Shown: positions 50,147 through 59,557 of the stretch, one piece after another | Layout of the letters: each line of letters starts with the position of its first letter | Position numbering within the stretch: the stretch's first letter is position 1 | NCBI GenBank assembly: GCA_045644765.1 | Contig: JAZRHM010000033.1 | Span: forward strand, 8,536-72,535 | Direction: 5' to 3' | DNA length: 64,000 nt | DNA from: JAFTYO01 sp045644765 | GTDB taxonomy: Bacteria; Pseudomonadota; Alphaproteobacteria; RF32; CAG-239 | The notes under the pieces: generated by a model | Told to the model about the DNA's origin: nothing | Seen by the model: only the letters and a program-made list of their open reading frames with translations | Database searches by the model: none | Position numbers and translations under genes: made by a program

Positions 50147-51074
50147 TATCTTGAAGTTCCTTTATAATTGCATCTTGTGCACTTTTTAATGAAGCTGTCA
50201 GTTTTTCGAACCCTAAGTTTTCGTATATACTCTTAAATATAGTACAGCCGGAAATCATAATCGGAGCTCGGTTTTTACCTATATATTTTGACTCTTCCCT
50301 TTCTGATAAACTCATCTTATAAATTTCGCCGATTACTTTATCTAAATCTTTGCAACTCAAAATTCTGCCATCAGATTTTTGACGATCATATTCTTCATCT
50401 TGATTTATCATAGAAGCCAATCTTAACGGAGTGCTTGATGTGGCAATCAGTGAGCAACTGTCCTTATATTTTTCAAGTTCGGATTGTAAGATAAATTTTT
50501 GAACATATGGCACAATGTTTGCCTGTAAATTTTGCTGATTTTTTTCATCGAAATGTTTCAAACCAAAAGCTTCTGATGCATTTCTTGCTCCCCATGGAAT
50601 AGATATTGTATATATCATCTTCGGATTTTCTTCATTGGTAGCAAGAGTTATTTCCGTTGAACCGCCGCCTAAATCATACACAAGAGCATATTTTGCATTT
50701 TTATCCGCATTTAATAAGGCCCCTTTTAAGTTCAAATAAGCTTCTTGTTTTCCATCAATTACATCTATTTTTATGCCTGTTGTTTCTTCAACTTTTTTAA
50801 CAAAATCCATGCCGTTAGAAGCCATACGACAAGAGGCTGTTGCAATTGCTCTATAGTTTTTAACATTATATTGTTCCAGAACTTTAGCATATTCGGAAAA
50901 AGCTTTCAATCCGCGATCAATTGCCTCATCGGTAAAGCACATATTAGCATACATCCCTTCACCTAGTTTAGTTGATATACTGTCTTTGTAAACTAATGTT
51001 CCATGACTATCTACAACCGTAATACGACAAGAATTTGTTCCTAAATCAATTGCTGCCAGATTTTCGTTTGCCAT
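50106..51074 (-). CDS. Ppx/GppA-family phosphatase, first paralogue
   Basis: This 322-residue protein is an ASKHA-fold exopolyphosphatase/pppGpp phosphatase: 'AIDLGTNSCRI' near the start, 'ATASCRMASNG', 'VYDLGGGSTEITLA' and 'SLIATSSTPLRLASM'. ATG 51074 follows a GAGG motif; the open frame continues upstream but inside the next paralogue. Two such genes stand in tandem here. Which one acts on polyphosphate and which on pppGpp cannot be told. Confidence 0.9.
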   Translation of the reverse strand: MANENLAAIDLGTNSCRITVVDSHGTLVYKDSISTKLGEGMYANMCFTDEAIDRGLKAFSEYAKVLEQYNVKNYRAIATASCRMASNGMDFVKKVEETTGIKIDVIDGKQEAYLNLKGALLNADKNAKYALVYDLGGGSTEITLATNEENPKMIYTISIPWGARNASEAFGLKHFDEKNQQNLQANIVPYVQKFILQSELEKYKDSCSLIATSSTPLRLASMINQDEEYDRQKSDGRILSCKDLDKVIGEIYKMSLSEREESKYIGKNRAPIMISGCTIFKSIYENLGFEKLTASLKSAQDAIIKELQDNGKAYKISKDYQR

Positions 51075-52152
51075 GGTATCCTCCTCTTTGATATAAACGA
51101 TGCCGTCTTTTGGGTTTGCGATTAGCTCGTTGTTGACGTTCATTATGCATCATATCTAACAGCATTCCTTCACGAATACCCCTATCGGCAACCGTGACCT
51201 CAGAAATCGGCCAAAATGTAAGTAAAGATTCTATAATAGCACAACCTGCAATAGTCAAGTCAGATTTTAATGGTCCGATACACGGATGTTTGCGACGGCC
51301 CTCATCACCAATGGTTTTTATTTTATTAATTACTTTTTCAACATCAGAACCGGAAATAGATATTCCATCAACGGCAGAACGATTATATCTGGGCAAGCAC
51401 AAATGCACCGCTCCCAAAACAGTTACCGTTCCTGATGTGCCAATGACCTGAATTTCCTGATTTTGTATTCCTTCATAAATACCAAATTTATCATCAAATT
51501 CTTTTAATATCGATTGTGTACGTTCTATTATGGTGTTATATGCAAGCGTTGTCATATCTTGCTTAGGGAAAGCTTCAGAAATAGTAACAACACCATAAGG
51601 AAGAGATACAAACCCTTCTATAAAAGTTTTACCGCTATCTGTTATACGAGCAAGCGAAATTTCCGTTGAACCACCACCAATATCAAACACAAGCATGCGC
51701 TTAATATTTCGATTAAGTAGAGGTACACAACCTACCACAGCTAAGCGCGCTTCTTCTTTTGATGATATAATTTCCAAATTTATACCGGCTTCTTTTTTTA
51801 CCATTTCTACAAATTGAGCACAATTTTTTGCTCTGCGGCAAGCAGCCGTTGCAACAAAACGAGAACCGGCAATAGGGGCATATTCATTTATAACACCCCT
51901 ACACACTTTTAAGGCAGCAACAGTTCGACGCATAGCAGCTTTTGATAACTCGTTATCATTTATGATACCTTCTCCCAAACGGGTAATTTTAGAAAAAGTT
52001 TCAACCACATGAAAAGATGTCGGTGTCGGGGTAGCAATTACTAAACGACACGAATTAGTTCCTAAATCAATTGCTGCATAATTAGGCGCCGGCATAGTGT
52101 CTTTTTTTACTACCGGCACATAATTATTTTTTTTTGACACACCTTTTTTCAT
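51046..52152 (-). CDS. Ppx/GppA-family phosphatase, second paralogue
   Basis: This 368-residue protein is a second ASKHA-fold phosphatase: 'AIDLGTNSCRLVIATPTP', 'ATAACRRAKN', 'VFDIGGGSTEISLA' and 'GTSGTVTVLGAVHLCLPRYNRSAVDG'. A basic extension of about 25 residues precedes the domain and a basic, arginine-rich tail of about 25 residues follows. Its 3' end overlaps the first paralogue's start by 29 bases. It follows ccrM directly on the minus strand. Confidence 0.9.
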   Translation of the reverse strand: MKKGVSKKNNYVPVVKKDTMPAPNYAAIDLGTNSCRLVIATPTPTSFHVVETFSKITRLGEGIINDNELSKAAMRRTVAALKVCRGVINEYAPIAGSRFVATAACRRAKNCAQFVEMVKKEAGINLEIISSKEEARLAVVGCVPLLNRNIKRMLVFDIGGGSTEISLARITDSGKTFIEGFVSLPYGVVTISEAFPKQDMTTLAYNTIIERTQSILKEFDDKFGIYEGIQNQEIQVIGTSGTVTVLGAVHLCLPRYNRSAVDGISISGSDVEKVINKIKTIGDEGRRKHPCIGPLKSDLTIAGCAIIESLLTFWPISEVTVADRGIREGMLLDMMHNERQQRANRKPKRRHRLYQRGGYHGKRKSGSN

Positions 52153-52161
52153 ATATAGCTT

Positions 52162-53265
52162 TTACGCTCCATATACTTCTGTGCGAACCTTAGTACGTAA
52201 ATCGTCAATACAAACCAAATTCTTATTTTTATCCTCGTAATACCAATACACCCAACCGTTACAAGCTGCTGCATTTTGAGCTGCCGCACCTACCTGATGG
52301 ATTGAACCTTCAGCTGTTTCGCTTTTTATAGTTCCATCAGAACGTATAATAGCTGTATGTTTACGAGTTGAATCAAATAATGTTGTTCCGGGCTCTAATA
52401 AGCCTCGTTCAACAACTGAACCAAACGGAATTCTAGGTTGTTTACGCTTACAACTAAATTCTAAAGCACTATCTTCAATCGGGGTTACTTCATCAATACG
52501 TTTTTGAGCCCCCTCAACATAAGAGCTATCCTTTTCAATACCAATAAAATTACGGCCTAATTTTTTAGCTACGGCGCCAGTGGTTCCGGTACCGAAAAAC
52601 GGATCTAACACAACATCTCCAACATTTGAAGAGGCCATAATCACCCTATAAAGCAAACTTTCCGGTTTTTGCGTAGGATGAAGCTTGTTTCCATCATCAC
52701 CTTTTAAGCGTTCTTTACCGGTACAAAGTGGCAACTCCCATGTGGAGCGCATTTGAGTATCTTCATTTAATGCTTTCATTGCTTCATAGTTAAAAGTATA
52801 TTTTGCTTTCGGATTTTTAACCGCCCAAATCAAAGTTTCATGCGCATTTGTAAAACGTGTACCTTTAAAATTAGGCATAGGGTTCACTTTGTTCCAAATG
52901 ATATCATTTAAAATCCAAAAACCTAAATCTTGCAATATGTAACCAACCCTAAAAATGTTATGGTATGAACCAATAACCCATATACTACCGTTATCTTTTA
53001 AAACTCTTTTGGCTGCGCTGAGCCAACGGCGAGTATAATCATCATATGCAGCTATGCTTTCAAAGCTATCCCACTCTTCATATACTCCGGCAACAGTCGT
53101 ATTATCAGGACGTGTCAAATTATCGCCCAACTGCAAATTATACGGAGGGTCGGCAAAAATCAAATCTACGGAGTTTTCCTCCATTGCGTTCATAATTCTT
53201 ATACTATCGTCATTAATAATGGTGTTAATTATATTTTTAGTTTTTATACTTTCTAACTTAACCAT
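52162..53265 (-). CDS. ccrM: CcrM-type adenine-N6 DNA methyltransferase (GANTC)
   Basis: This 367-residue cell-cycle methyltransferase methylates adenine in GANTC and controls gene expression in alphaproteobacteria. Motif IV is DPPYN (39-43) with 'YEEWDSFESIAAYDDYTRRWL' after it; motif I is 'VVLDPFFGTGTTGAVAKKLGR'. The C-terminal part (about 270-360) is the RAMA-type extension that CcrM needs for binding: 'PFGSVVERGLLEPGTTLFDS'. A TTAATAAATTTATAA element (53318-53332 on the opposite strand) in its upstream region matches seven of eight fixed bases of the CtrA box TTAA-N7-TTAA. In an AT-rich genome that may be chance. Confidence 0.95.
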   Translation of the reverse strand: MVKLESIKTKNIINTIINDDSIRIMNAMEENSVDLIFADPPYNLQLGDNLTRPDNTTVAGVYEEWDSFESIAAYDDYTRRWLSAAKRVLKDNGSIWVIGSYHNIFRVGYILQDLGFWILNDIIWNKVNPMPNFKGTRFTNAHETLIWAVKNPKAKYTFNYEAMKALNEDTQMRSTWELPLCTGKERLKGDDGNKLHPTQKPESLLYRVIMASSNVGDVVLDPFFGTGTTGAVAKKLGRNFIGIEKDSSYVEGAQKRIDEVTPIEDSALEFSCKRKQPRIPFGSVVERGLLEPGTTLFDSTRKHTAIIRSDGTIKSETAEGSIHQVGAAAQNAAACNGWVYWYYEDKNKNLVCIDDLRTKVRTEVYGA

Positions 53266-53388
53266 TGTTTTTACCTTATTTTACTTACATGAACGTATCC
53301 AAGATACTTCAAGATAGTTATAAATTTATTAACATAGAATATTCATATTAAAAAAATTGTCATTTGGTATAAATATAATTAAATCAGA

Positions 53389-54624
53389 CTATTCTTTTAT
53401 GGATAATTGGTCTTTTAAGACCCTGATTTTATACTCTCTAAAACATTGAGAAAATCTTTCATCTTTAGGTAAAATGTTAAAATTTGGCATATCTGATGCC
53501 TTGATGTTTTGCAAAATATCCGATACTTTTAATAAAAGCTGTGCCGAATCTTCAAATTGGCGCAATAAATGACCTTTATTTTCCATCGTAGTACTCTCAA
53601 AATCTGCTCTGCAAACTTTGATAAAATCTACAACATAGTTTGTATGTCCTATTTGCAAATTCGATACCAGATCATAAAGCTTGCCTACGCGCATATCTTG
53701 TATTAAGTGAAATTTCATATGATGCATCGAACTTAAAAGTGCAAAATCTCTTATTTTATTTGGAATTTTTAAACGCTTACAGATCTCTTTAATAGCATTT
53801 ATTCCTCTGTTTTCATGACCTTTATGCGATGGTAACTGCTCAGTTGGCGTAAAAGCTTTACCTATGTCATGCACTAAAACAGCAAACTGGACCATTATAG
53901 ATTCATGGCTAACAAACTTTAAAGCATTGAGCGTATGATCACCCGTATTTCCTTCAGGATGAAATTCAATTTTTTCAGAAATCGAAAATAAGTTATCAAT
54001 TTCAGGCATAATCTCTTTTAATGCTCCGATTTGGCGCATTATATCAATAAAACGATAAAAAGAAGAACTCAAAAAAGCTTTTTCAAACTCTTGCCATACT
54101 CTTTCGGCACTTAAAAAGCTTAACATCTTTTGAGCCACCATATCAGAACATAAATTTATGGCACTTTCATCTACATCAAAATCAAGCTGTGCGGCAAAGC
54201 GACACATCCTTAATGCTCTTAGCGGATCCTCAACAAAATGCTCTGCATCTATATGCCGTATAAGTTTATTTTTTATATCCTGTAAACCTCCAAAATAATC
54301 AATATACTGACCGGATTGTTCATCATAAGCAATTGCATTACATGTAAAATCTCTGCGCTGTAAATCTTCTTCTAAGGTTATATCAGGTGTAAAAACAAAT
54401 TCAAAATCAGTATGCTTATTACCTGTTTTTATTTCTTTGCGGGCAAGAGCATATTCTTGTTTGGTTTTTGGATGTATAAAAACAGGAAAGCCTTTACCTA
54501 CTTGTATAAAACCCAGTTCTCGCATTTGTTTTATATCTGAGCCGACTACGACATAATCTACATCGTTAGGAATTTTGCCCAAAATTTTATCTCGAACTGC
54601 TCCGCCTACCTGATATATTTTCAT
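53389..54624 (-). CDS. cca: CCA tRNA nucleotidyltransferase, HD-domain form
   Basis: This 411-residue enzyme adds or repairs the CCA end of tRNA. The class II nucleotidyltransferase head is at the N-terminus: 'KIYQVGGAVRDKILGKIPNDVDYVVVG', the metal Asp pair in 'DVD', 'RRDFTCNAIAYD' and 'DPLRALRMCRFAAQLDFDV'. The C-terminal HD domain has 'VLVHDIGKAFTPTEQLPSHKGHENRG', so it may also have phosphohydrolase activity, as in E. coli. It is a lone minus-strand gene between groEL and the ccrM promoter region. Confidence 0.95.
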   Translation of the reverse strand: MKIYQVGGAVRDKILGKIPNDVDYVVVGSDIKQMRELGFIQVGKGFPVFIHPKTKQEYALARKEIKTGNKHTDFEFVFTPDITLEEDLQRRDFTCNAIAYDEQSGQYIDYFGGLQDIKNKLIRHIDAEHFVEDPLRALRMCRFAAQLDFDVDESAINLCSDMVAQKMLSFLSAERVWQEFEKAFLSSSFYRFIDIMRQIGALKEIMPEIDNLFSISEKIEFHPEGNTGDHTLNALKFVSHESIMVQFAVLVHDIGKAFTPTEQLPSHKGHENRGINAIKEICKRLKIPNKIRDFALLSSMHHMKFHLIQDMRVGKLYDLVSNLQIGHTNYVVDFIKVCRADFESTTMENKGHLLRQFEDSAQLLLKVSDILQNIKASDMPNFNILPKDERFSQCFREYKIRVLKDQLSIKE

Positions 54625-54696
54625 TTTTAAAATCCTTTTTTAAAGAGGATAATATTTTGCAATATAAAATGCAAGCAATTAAAATTTTGCAAAATT

Positions 54697-54737
54697 AATA
54701 AAAAAATCCCCTCTATGAAAAACATAAAGGGGATTTT
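54697..54737 (-). terminator. groESL terminator
   Basis: AAAATCCCC (54703-54711) pairs with GGGGATTTT (54729-54737), with an A run before it that reads as T on the minus strand, just past the groEL stop. Confidence 0.85.
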
Positions 54738-54744
54738 ATTTTAC

Positions 54745-56394
54745 TTAGAAACCCATACCACCGGGCATTCCACCCATGCCACCGGCAGCACCACCGCCGC
54801 AATGACATTCTTTTACAGGTTTTTCGGTTACCATAGCTTCGGTTGTTATGAGCAAACCACCAACAGAAGCAGCATCTTGCAAAGCTGTGCGAACAACTTT
54901 AGTCGGATCTACAATACCTGCTTTAATCATATCAGTATATTCACCCTTCTGTGCATTATAACCAAAGTTTGTATCTTTGCTTTCCAAAAGTTTGCCAACA
55001 ATCACTGCCCCATCTACACCTGCATTTTCAGCAATCTGACGAATTGGAGCTTGGATAGCCTTACGAATGATATTAATACCTGCTTTTTGGTCTTCATTTT
55101 GAGGATTTAAACCATCTAAAACTTTTGAAGCATACAATAACGCAACACCGCCTCCGGCAACAACGCCCTCTTTAACAGCAGCTCTCGTTGCATTTAAAGC
55201 ATCGTCAATACGATCTTTTTTCTCTTTAACTTCCACTTCAGATGAACCACCAACACGAAGAACAGCAACACCACCGGAAAGTTTACCCAAACGTTCATTT
55301 AATTTTTCACGATCATAATCAGATTTTGTAACTTCAATTTCTTGTCTGATTTGAGCAGCTCTTGCCTTAATTTCTTCTTTATCACCGGCACCATCAATAA
55401 TGGTTGTATCATCTTTGGTAACTTCAATACGTTTTGCAGTTCCGAGCATATCCAATGTTACGTTTTCAATTTTCATACCAAGTTCTTCAGAAACAACCTG
55501 ACCACCTGTTAAGATTGCCATATCTTGTAACATTGCTTTTCTTCTGTCACCAAAACCAGGAGCTTTAACGGCGCAAACTTTTAACCCGCCTCTGATACGG
55601 TTTACGACCAAGGTTGCCAAAGCCTCACCTTCAATATCTTCTGCAACAATAAGAAGAGCTCTGCCTGATTGAACAACAGCTTCCAACACCGGTAATAATG
55701 GCTGTAAACTTGAAATTTTTTGGTCATAGAACAAAATGAACGGATTATCATATTCACAATTCATTTTTTCGGCATTAGTCATAAAATATGGTGACAAATA
55801 TCCTCTGTCAAACTGCATACCTTCAACAACATCAAGTTCTGTTTCCAAACCTTTTGCATCTTCAACCGTAATAACACCGTCATTACCTACTTTTTCCATT
55901 GCTCTTGCTAAATATTCGCCGATAGATGTATCTCCGTTGGCAGAAATTGTACCTACTTGTGCAATTTCTTCAGAAGATTTAATTTCTTTTGAACGAGATT
56001 TTACATCTTCTACAACAGCCTCAACTGCCATATCAATACCACGTTTTAAATCCATCGGATTGATGCCGGCTGCAACAGCTTTACAACCTTCTTTAATAAT
56101 TGCTTCTGCCAATACGGTTGCTGTTGTGGTACCATCACCTGCTTTATCTGCAGTTTTTTGAGCGACTTCTTTAACAAGTTGTGCTCCCATATTTTCAAAT
56201 TTATCTGCAAGTTCAATTTCTTTTGCAACCGATACACCATCTTTTGTAATTTTGGGTGCACCATAAGATTTATCAAGCATAACATTACGACCTTTAGGGC
56301 CTAATGTAACTTTCACAGCTTTTGCAAGTGTTTCTACACCTTTGAGCATTTTTGAGCGAGCATCGCTACCAAATTCAATATCTTTTGCTGCCAT
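54745..56394 (-). CDS. groEL: Chaperonin GroEL
   Basis: This 549-residue 60-kDa chaperonin folds many cytoplasmic proteins with GroES. Family segments are intact: 'LGPKGRNVMLDKSYGAPKITKDGVSVAKEIEL', 'DGTTTATVLAEAIIKEG' and 'GVVAGGGVALLYASK'. The C-terminal Gly-Met tail is present (GGMGGMPGGMGF), but preceded by an unusual 'ECHCGGG'. It follows groES by 18 bases. Confidence 0.98.
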   Translation of the reverse strand: MAAKDIEFGSDARSKMLKGVETLAKAVKVTLGPKGRNVMLDKSYGAPKITKDGVSVAKEIELADKFENMGAQLVKEVAQKTADKAGDGTTTATVLAEAIIKEGCKAVAAGINPMDLKRGIDMAVEAVVEDVKSRSKEIKSSEEIAQVGTISANGDTSIGEYLARAMEKVGNDGVITVEDAKGLETELDVVEGMQFDRGYLSPYFMTNAEKMNCEYDNPFILFYDQKISSLQPLLPVLEAVVQSGRALLIVAEDIEGEALATLVVNRIRGGLKVCAVKAPGFGDRRKAMLQDMAILTGGQVVSEELGMKIENVTLDMLGTAKRIEVTKDDTTIIDGAGDKEEIKARAAQIRQEIEVTKSDYDREKLNERLGKLSGGVAVLRVGGSSEVEVKEKKDRIDDALNATRAAVKEGVVAGGGVALLYASKVLDGLNPQNEDQKAGINIIRKAIQAPIRQIAENAGVDGAVIVGKLLESKDTNFGYNAQKGEYTDMIKAGIVDPTKVVRTALQDAASVGGLLITTEAMVTEKPVKECHCGGGAAGGMGGMPGGMGF

Positions 56395-56412
56395 AATTTA
56401 AAAATCCTTTCC

Positions 56413-56700
56413 TTATTGAATAATACCAAGTAAATCTTCTTCACGAATCATCAAAAAGCTTTCGCCATCTAATTTAATTTCTGTTCCGGCATATTTTGCA
56501 AATAATACCTTATCACCTTCTTTAACTGTTAAAGCAATAACTTTTCCATCAGGTGCAATTTTTCCTGTTCCAACTGCTTCAACAATACCCTCTAATGGTT
56601 TTTCTTTTGCTGTATCCGGAATAATGATTCCGCCTGAAGTTTTAGTCACTTCTTCAACACGGCGAACCAAAACTCTATCGTGTAAAGGTTTAATTTTCAT
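56413..56700 (-). CDS. groES: Co-chaperonin GroES
   Basis: This 95-residue lid of the chaperonin has 'MKIKPLHDRVLVRRVEE' at its start, the mobile loop 'TSGGIIIPDTAKEKP', the roof 'VGTGKIAPDGK' and 'VLFAKYAGTEIKLDGESFLMIREEDLLGI' at the end. ATG 56700 is the standard start; a longer frame exists five residues upstream. groES leads groEL. A CIRCE element is not visible upstream. Confidence 0.98.
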   Translation of the reverse strand: MKIKPLHDRVLVRRVEEVTKTSGGIIIPDTAKEKPLEGIVEAVGTGKIAPDGKVIALTVKEGDKVLFAKYAGTEIKLDGESFLMIREEDLLGIIQ

Positions 56701-56734
56701 TTTTGTTCCTTCCATAAAATTTTTACTAATACTT

Positions 56735-56763
56735 TAGTTAGTGTTTCAAAGTGCGCTTGTCAA
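56735..56763 (-). promoter_or_regulatory. Possible groESL promoter
   Basis: On the minus strand TTGACA (56763-56758) is a perfect -35 box, and a weak -10-like TAACTA lies 17 bases on (56740-56735). A short inverted ACTAA/TTAGT repeat overlaps the -10 area. Neither CIRCE nor a clear heat-shock sigma element can be recognised. Confidence 0.35.
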
Positions 56764-56775
56764 GAAGCAACCACA

Positions 56776-56816
56776 GAAAAAAATACTCCTTACCGCAAAA
56801 AATCAGCAAGGAGTAT
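56776..56816 (-). terminator. Terminator downstream of the Aas-like gene
   Basis: ATACTCCTT (56783-56791) pairs with AAGGAGTAT (56808-56816), with A bases at 56776-56783 that read as T on the minus strand, 16 bases past the stop codon. Confidence 0.85.
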
Positions 56817-56831
56817 ATTGTCCAATTTTAA

Positions 56832-59003
56832 CTATTGACCCAAATCTGCTAAAACTTCTTTTCTTAAAGTCAGATTATCAATTTTACCGGTTGCTGTTGT
56901 CGGAATTTTTTCTTTTATCAAAATGGTTTTTGGTAAATACAGTTCCGGATATCCGTTATTTTTGATAAAATCTCTTAACATTTCTACCGTTAATGAACTA
57001 TCGGTTGTTACAACCACAATTTGCTCACCTTTATGTTCATGAGGCACGGAAACAACACCGCAAGCAAAATCTTCTTTATCTTCATAAGCCTTACAAATCA
57101 TATTTTCTACAGCTTTTAAAGATACCATTTCACCACCGATTTTTGCAAAACGTTTAATGCGGTCTTTGATAGTAATAAAGCCGATTTCATCAATTTCGAC
57201 TACATCACCTGTTTTATACCAACCATCAACAGGTGGAACCAAAACTCCGGGATTTTCAGCCAAAATATAACCTTTCATTACATTCGGACCTTTTACAACC
57301 AATTCTCCGCCCTTTTCGATACCATCAACTTTTTCTAACTTACATTCCATACCCGGACAAAGTTTTCCGATAGTACCAAACTTATTAAACACCATATTAT
57401 TCCCGGCAACGGCAGGAGAGCATTCTGTCGTTCCATATGCTTCCATCAAACGAGTGCCGAGTTTTTCATTTAAAATATTTCTGGTTTCAAGTTTTACACC
57501 TTCAGCTCCTGCATATACTAAGCGAAGTGATGCAAAATCTAACGGGTGAGATATTTTGGCATAACTTTTGAAGAAAGTATCTGTTCCGATCATTACCGTT
57601 GCGCTTAATTCATATAATAAATCGCTTATAACCCTAAAGTGTAAAGGTGAAGGATATAAAAACACTTTAGCTCCTTGATACAGAGCAAATAATGTCCCCA
57701 AGACTAAACCGAAACTATGAAAAATCGGCATTGAATTTAAGATTATATCTGTTCTGTTTAAGGTTTCAAAAGTGGCAATTTGCCAAACGTTAGAAACAAT
57801 ATTACGATGCGAAAGCACCACAGCTTTAGGAGAACCTTCAGAACCTGATGTAAATAAAATTGCCGCACTGTCATCAGGAGTTGCTTTATACGGAACATAT
57901 TTTATTTTATATTGTAATAATGCTAAAATTTTAGCAAAAATAGAAACTTTTTTAGCAGCTTCTTCCAAATAAAAAACTTCGAATCCTTCTTCTTTAATAG
58001 CAGTTATGGTTTCTTCCAATCCGGCTTTTTTAACGAAAAGTTTTGAAGTAACAACTTTTTTGCTTTTAACCGTTTTTAAACCGCTGATAATATTTTTAAC
58101 GCCTGCACTGAAATTTATCATCACAGGAACCTGGCCATAGGCATTAAAACCGAAAAATGCACAAATTGCCGCAACCGAGTTCGGAAGCATTAAACCTATC
58201 GGCTCTTGATGTTCGGAACGTTGATTAAAAAAACGACCTAAAACGTATGATGCGAGCATAATATCCTTAAAACTTTTCGGTTTACGAGAAATATCTTCTA
58301 TCACTTTTGGTCTGATTAATCCAAAACATCTTTTTGCATGTCTTTTGGCAGATTTAATCAGCTGAGTAAATACTGTCAATTTCGGATCATACATAGATTT
58401 GAAAGCTTGCTCACGCATAATCATATAAATTTCATTTGAAATATGATTACGTTGATGCCTTAGTTCATCTTTTAGCTTTAACGGACGCGGAGCATCTACC
58501 ACAATTTTGCATCTTGGGAAATAGTGATGCGGAAGTTTGCCGCCGGTTTTGGAAAAATATGACGAATATTGTAAACCATTAATCCAAACAGGAATAACCG
58601 GAGCATCTGTTTTATCTGCCAAAAGTCCGGCAGATTCATAAATCTTCATAATATTTCCGTTGGTGGTCATGCGTCCTTCAGGAAATATAACACACAATCT
58701 TTCAGAGTTTACTTCCGTAATTAATTGTTTCAAATCAGGAATATCCAAATTGCCATATTCCATAATATCGGCTGTTTTCATAAACAAACGCACCCAATAG
58801 TTACGATAAAGCTGTCCGTGCAATGCAAAAATAGGCCTACCCGGTAAAAAAGCAAACAACACTATCGGATCAACATAAGAAACATGGTTAGAAATGTAGA
58901 TACCTTTTTTAGGTAAATCTTTCAAATCAAAATTTAACTCAAAACGAATCTTAATAAGCCTGAAAAAGCATCTTAATAAAAAACGAACTGTATCTTGCAA
59001 CAT
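56832..59003 (-). CDS. Aas-like fusion: lysophospholipid acyltransferase plus acyl-ACP/CoA synthetase
   Basis: This 723-residue protein has two domains. Residues 1-215 are a PlsC-type acyltransferase with N39-H40-x4-D45 ('SNHVSYVD') and 'FPEGRMTTNG'. Residues about 240-720 are an AMP-forming ligase with 'AAILFTSGSEGSPKAVVLSHRN', 'MEAYGTTECSPAVAG' and 'GWYKTGDVVEID'. In E. coli the Aas protein has this layout and re-acylates 2-acyl-lysophospholipids. Some Aas have extra membrane helices in between; here only the linker is visible. It is a lone minus-strand gene with its own terminator. Confidence 0.88.
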   Translation of the reverse strand: MLQDTVRFLLRCFFRLIKIRFELNFDLKDLPKKGIYISNHVSYVDPIVLFAFLPGRPIFALHGQLYRNYWVRLFMKTADIMEYGNLDIPDLKQLITEVNSERLCVIFPEGRMTTNGNIMKIYESAGLLADKTDAPVIPVWINGLQYSSYFSKTGGKLPHHYFPRCKIVVDAPRPLKLKDELRHQRNHISNEIYMIMREQAFKSMYDPKLTVFTQLIKSAKRHAKRCFGLIRPKVIEDISRKPKSFKDIMLASYVLGRFFNQRSEHQEPIGLMLPNSVAAICAFFGFNAYGQVPVMINFSAGVKNIISGLKTVKSKKVVTSKLFVKKAGLEETITAIKEEGFEVFYLEEAAKKVSIFAKILALLQYKIKYVPYKATPDDSAAILFTSGSEGSPKAVVLSHRNIVSNVWQIATFETLNRTDIILNSMPIFHSFGLVLGTLFALYQGAKVFLYPSPLHFRVISDLLYELSATVMIGTDTFFKSYAKISHPLDFASLRLVYAGAEGVKLETRNILNEKLGTRLMEAYGTTECSPAVAGNNMVFNKFGTIGKLCPGMECKLEKVDGIEKGGELVVKGPNVMKGYILAENPGVLVPPVDGWYKTGDVVEIDEIGFITIKDRIKRFAKIGGEMVSLKAVENMICKAYEDKEDFACGVVSVPHEHKGEQIVVVTTDSSLTVEMLRDFIKNNGYPELYLPKTILIKEKIPTTATGKIDNLTLRKEVLADLGQ

Positions 59004-59098
59004 AATTTATCCTCGTCTTTTCAATTGATTTTGCTTAACTTTATAACAAATAAATTGTTATGTAAAGTAGGCACTTTAGAGATACTGATAAACAATTA

Positions 59099-59127
59099 AT
59101 AAAAAAGAGGCTTTTGCAAGCCCCTTT
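59099..59127 (-). terminator. Probable terminator of the SemiSWEET gene
   Basis: On the minus strand AAGGGGCTT and AAGCCTCTTTT form a short stem with a T run after it. The stem has one mismatch. Confidence 0.5.
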
Positions 59128-59153
59128 GTTTAGTGTAATTTAAGTGATTTAAA

Positions 59154-59423
59154 TTACTTCTTTGTTTTACATTTAATAATCATACAAACAATTATCAATG
59201 CAAAGAACAAAGAAATACCATTAAACAACATCATCTGCACAGAGTGTAAATATACACCGTACAATATCCACGATACCATACCGATAATGTAAATGATGTA
59301 CGTAAACAATGACAAACCGTCAACATTTTTACTACGAATTGTTTGAATGGTTTGAGGTAAAAATACAATTGCCGTACAAATACCTGCTAAATAGCCTAAA
59401 AATTCTCCAAAAAAATTTTCCAT
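59154..59423 (-). CDS. SemiSWEET/PQ-loop sugar transporter
   Basis: This 89-residue three-helix protein has a PQ motif at P23-Q24-T25 ('FLPQTIQTIRSKNVDGLSLFTY') and helices about 8-28, 42-62 and 64-83. Semi-SWEET proteins work as dimers and carry sugars down a gradient. ATG 59423 gives a helix start without a basic tail; an in-frame start four residues upstream is an alternative. It diverges from truB. Confidence 0.88.
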   Translation of the reverse strand: MENFFGEFLGYLAGICTAIVFLPQTIQTIRSKNVDGLSLFTYIIYIIGMVSWILYGVYLHSVQMMLFNGISLFFALIIVCMIIKCKTKK

Positions 59424-59504
59424 AATTGCTTCCATTAAAATTTAACTTACGGTTCTTATTATATATTTTATCATGTTCTTTGTCAATGAAATTGTTACAC
59501 CTTC

Positions 59505-59532
59505 TTGACCTTCAAAAAAAAATATGTAAAAT
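59505..59532 (+). promoter_or_regulatory. Promoter of the truB-rpsO-pnp run
   Basis: TTGACC (59505-59510) and TAAAAT (59527-59532) are separated by 16 bases, about 26 bases before the truB start codon. Five of six bases match in each box. Confidence 0.6.
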
Positions 59533-59557
59533 TGATATAAAGCTTAAAGGAAATGAG

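Noticed and set aside
53318..53332. CtrA-binding box in the ccrM promoter region
   Set aside because: It matches seven of eight fixed bases, but such TTAA pairs are frequent by chance in this AT-rich sequence, and no GANTC site was found beside it. It is mentioned only in the ccrM entry.
56701..56831. CIRCE element upstream of groES
   Set aside because: The TTAGCACTC-N9-GAGTGCTAA pattern is absent; only a short ACTAA/TTAGT repeat is seen.
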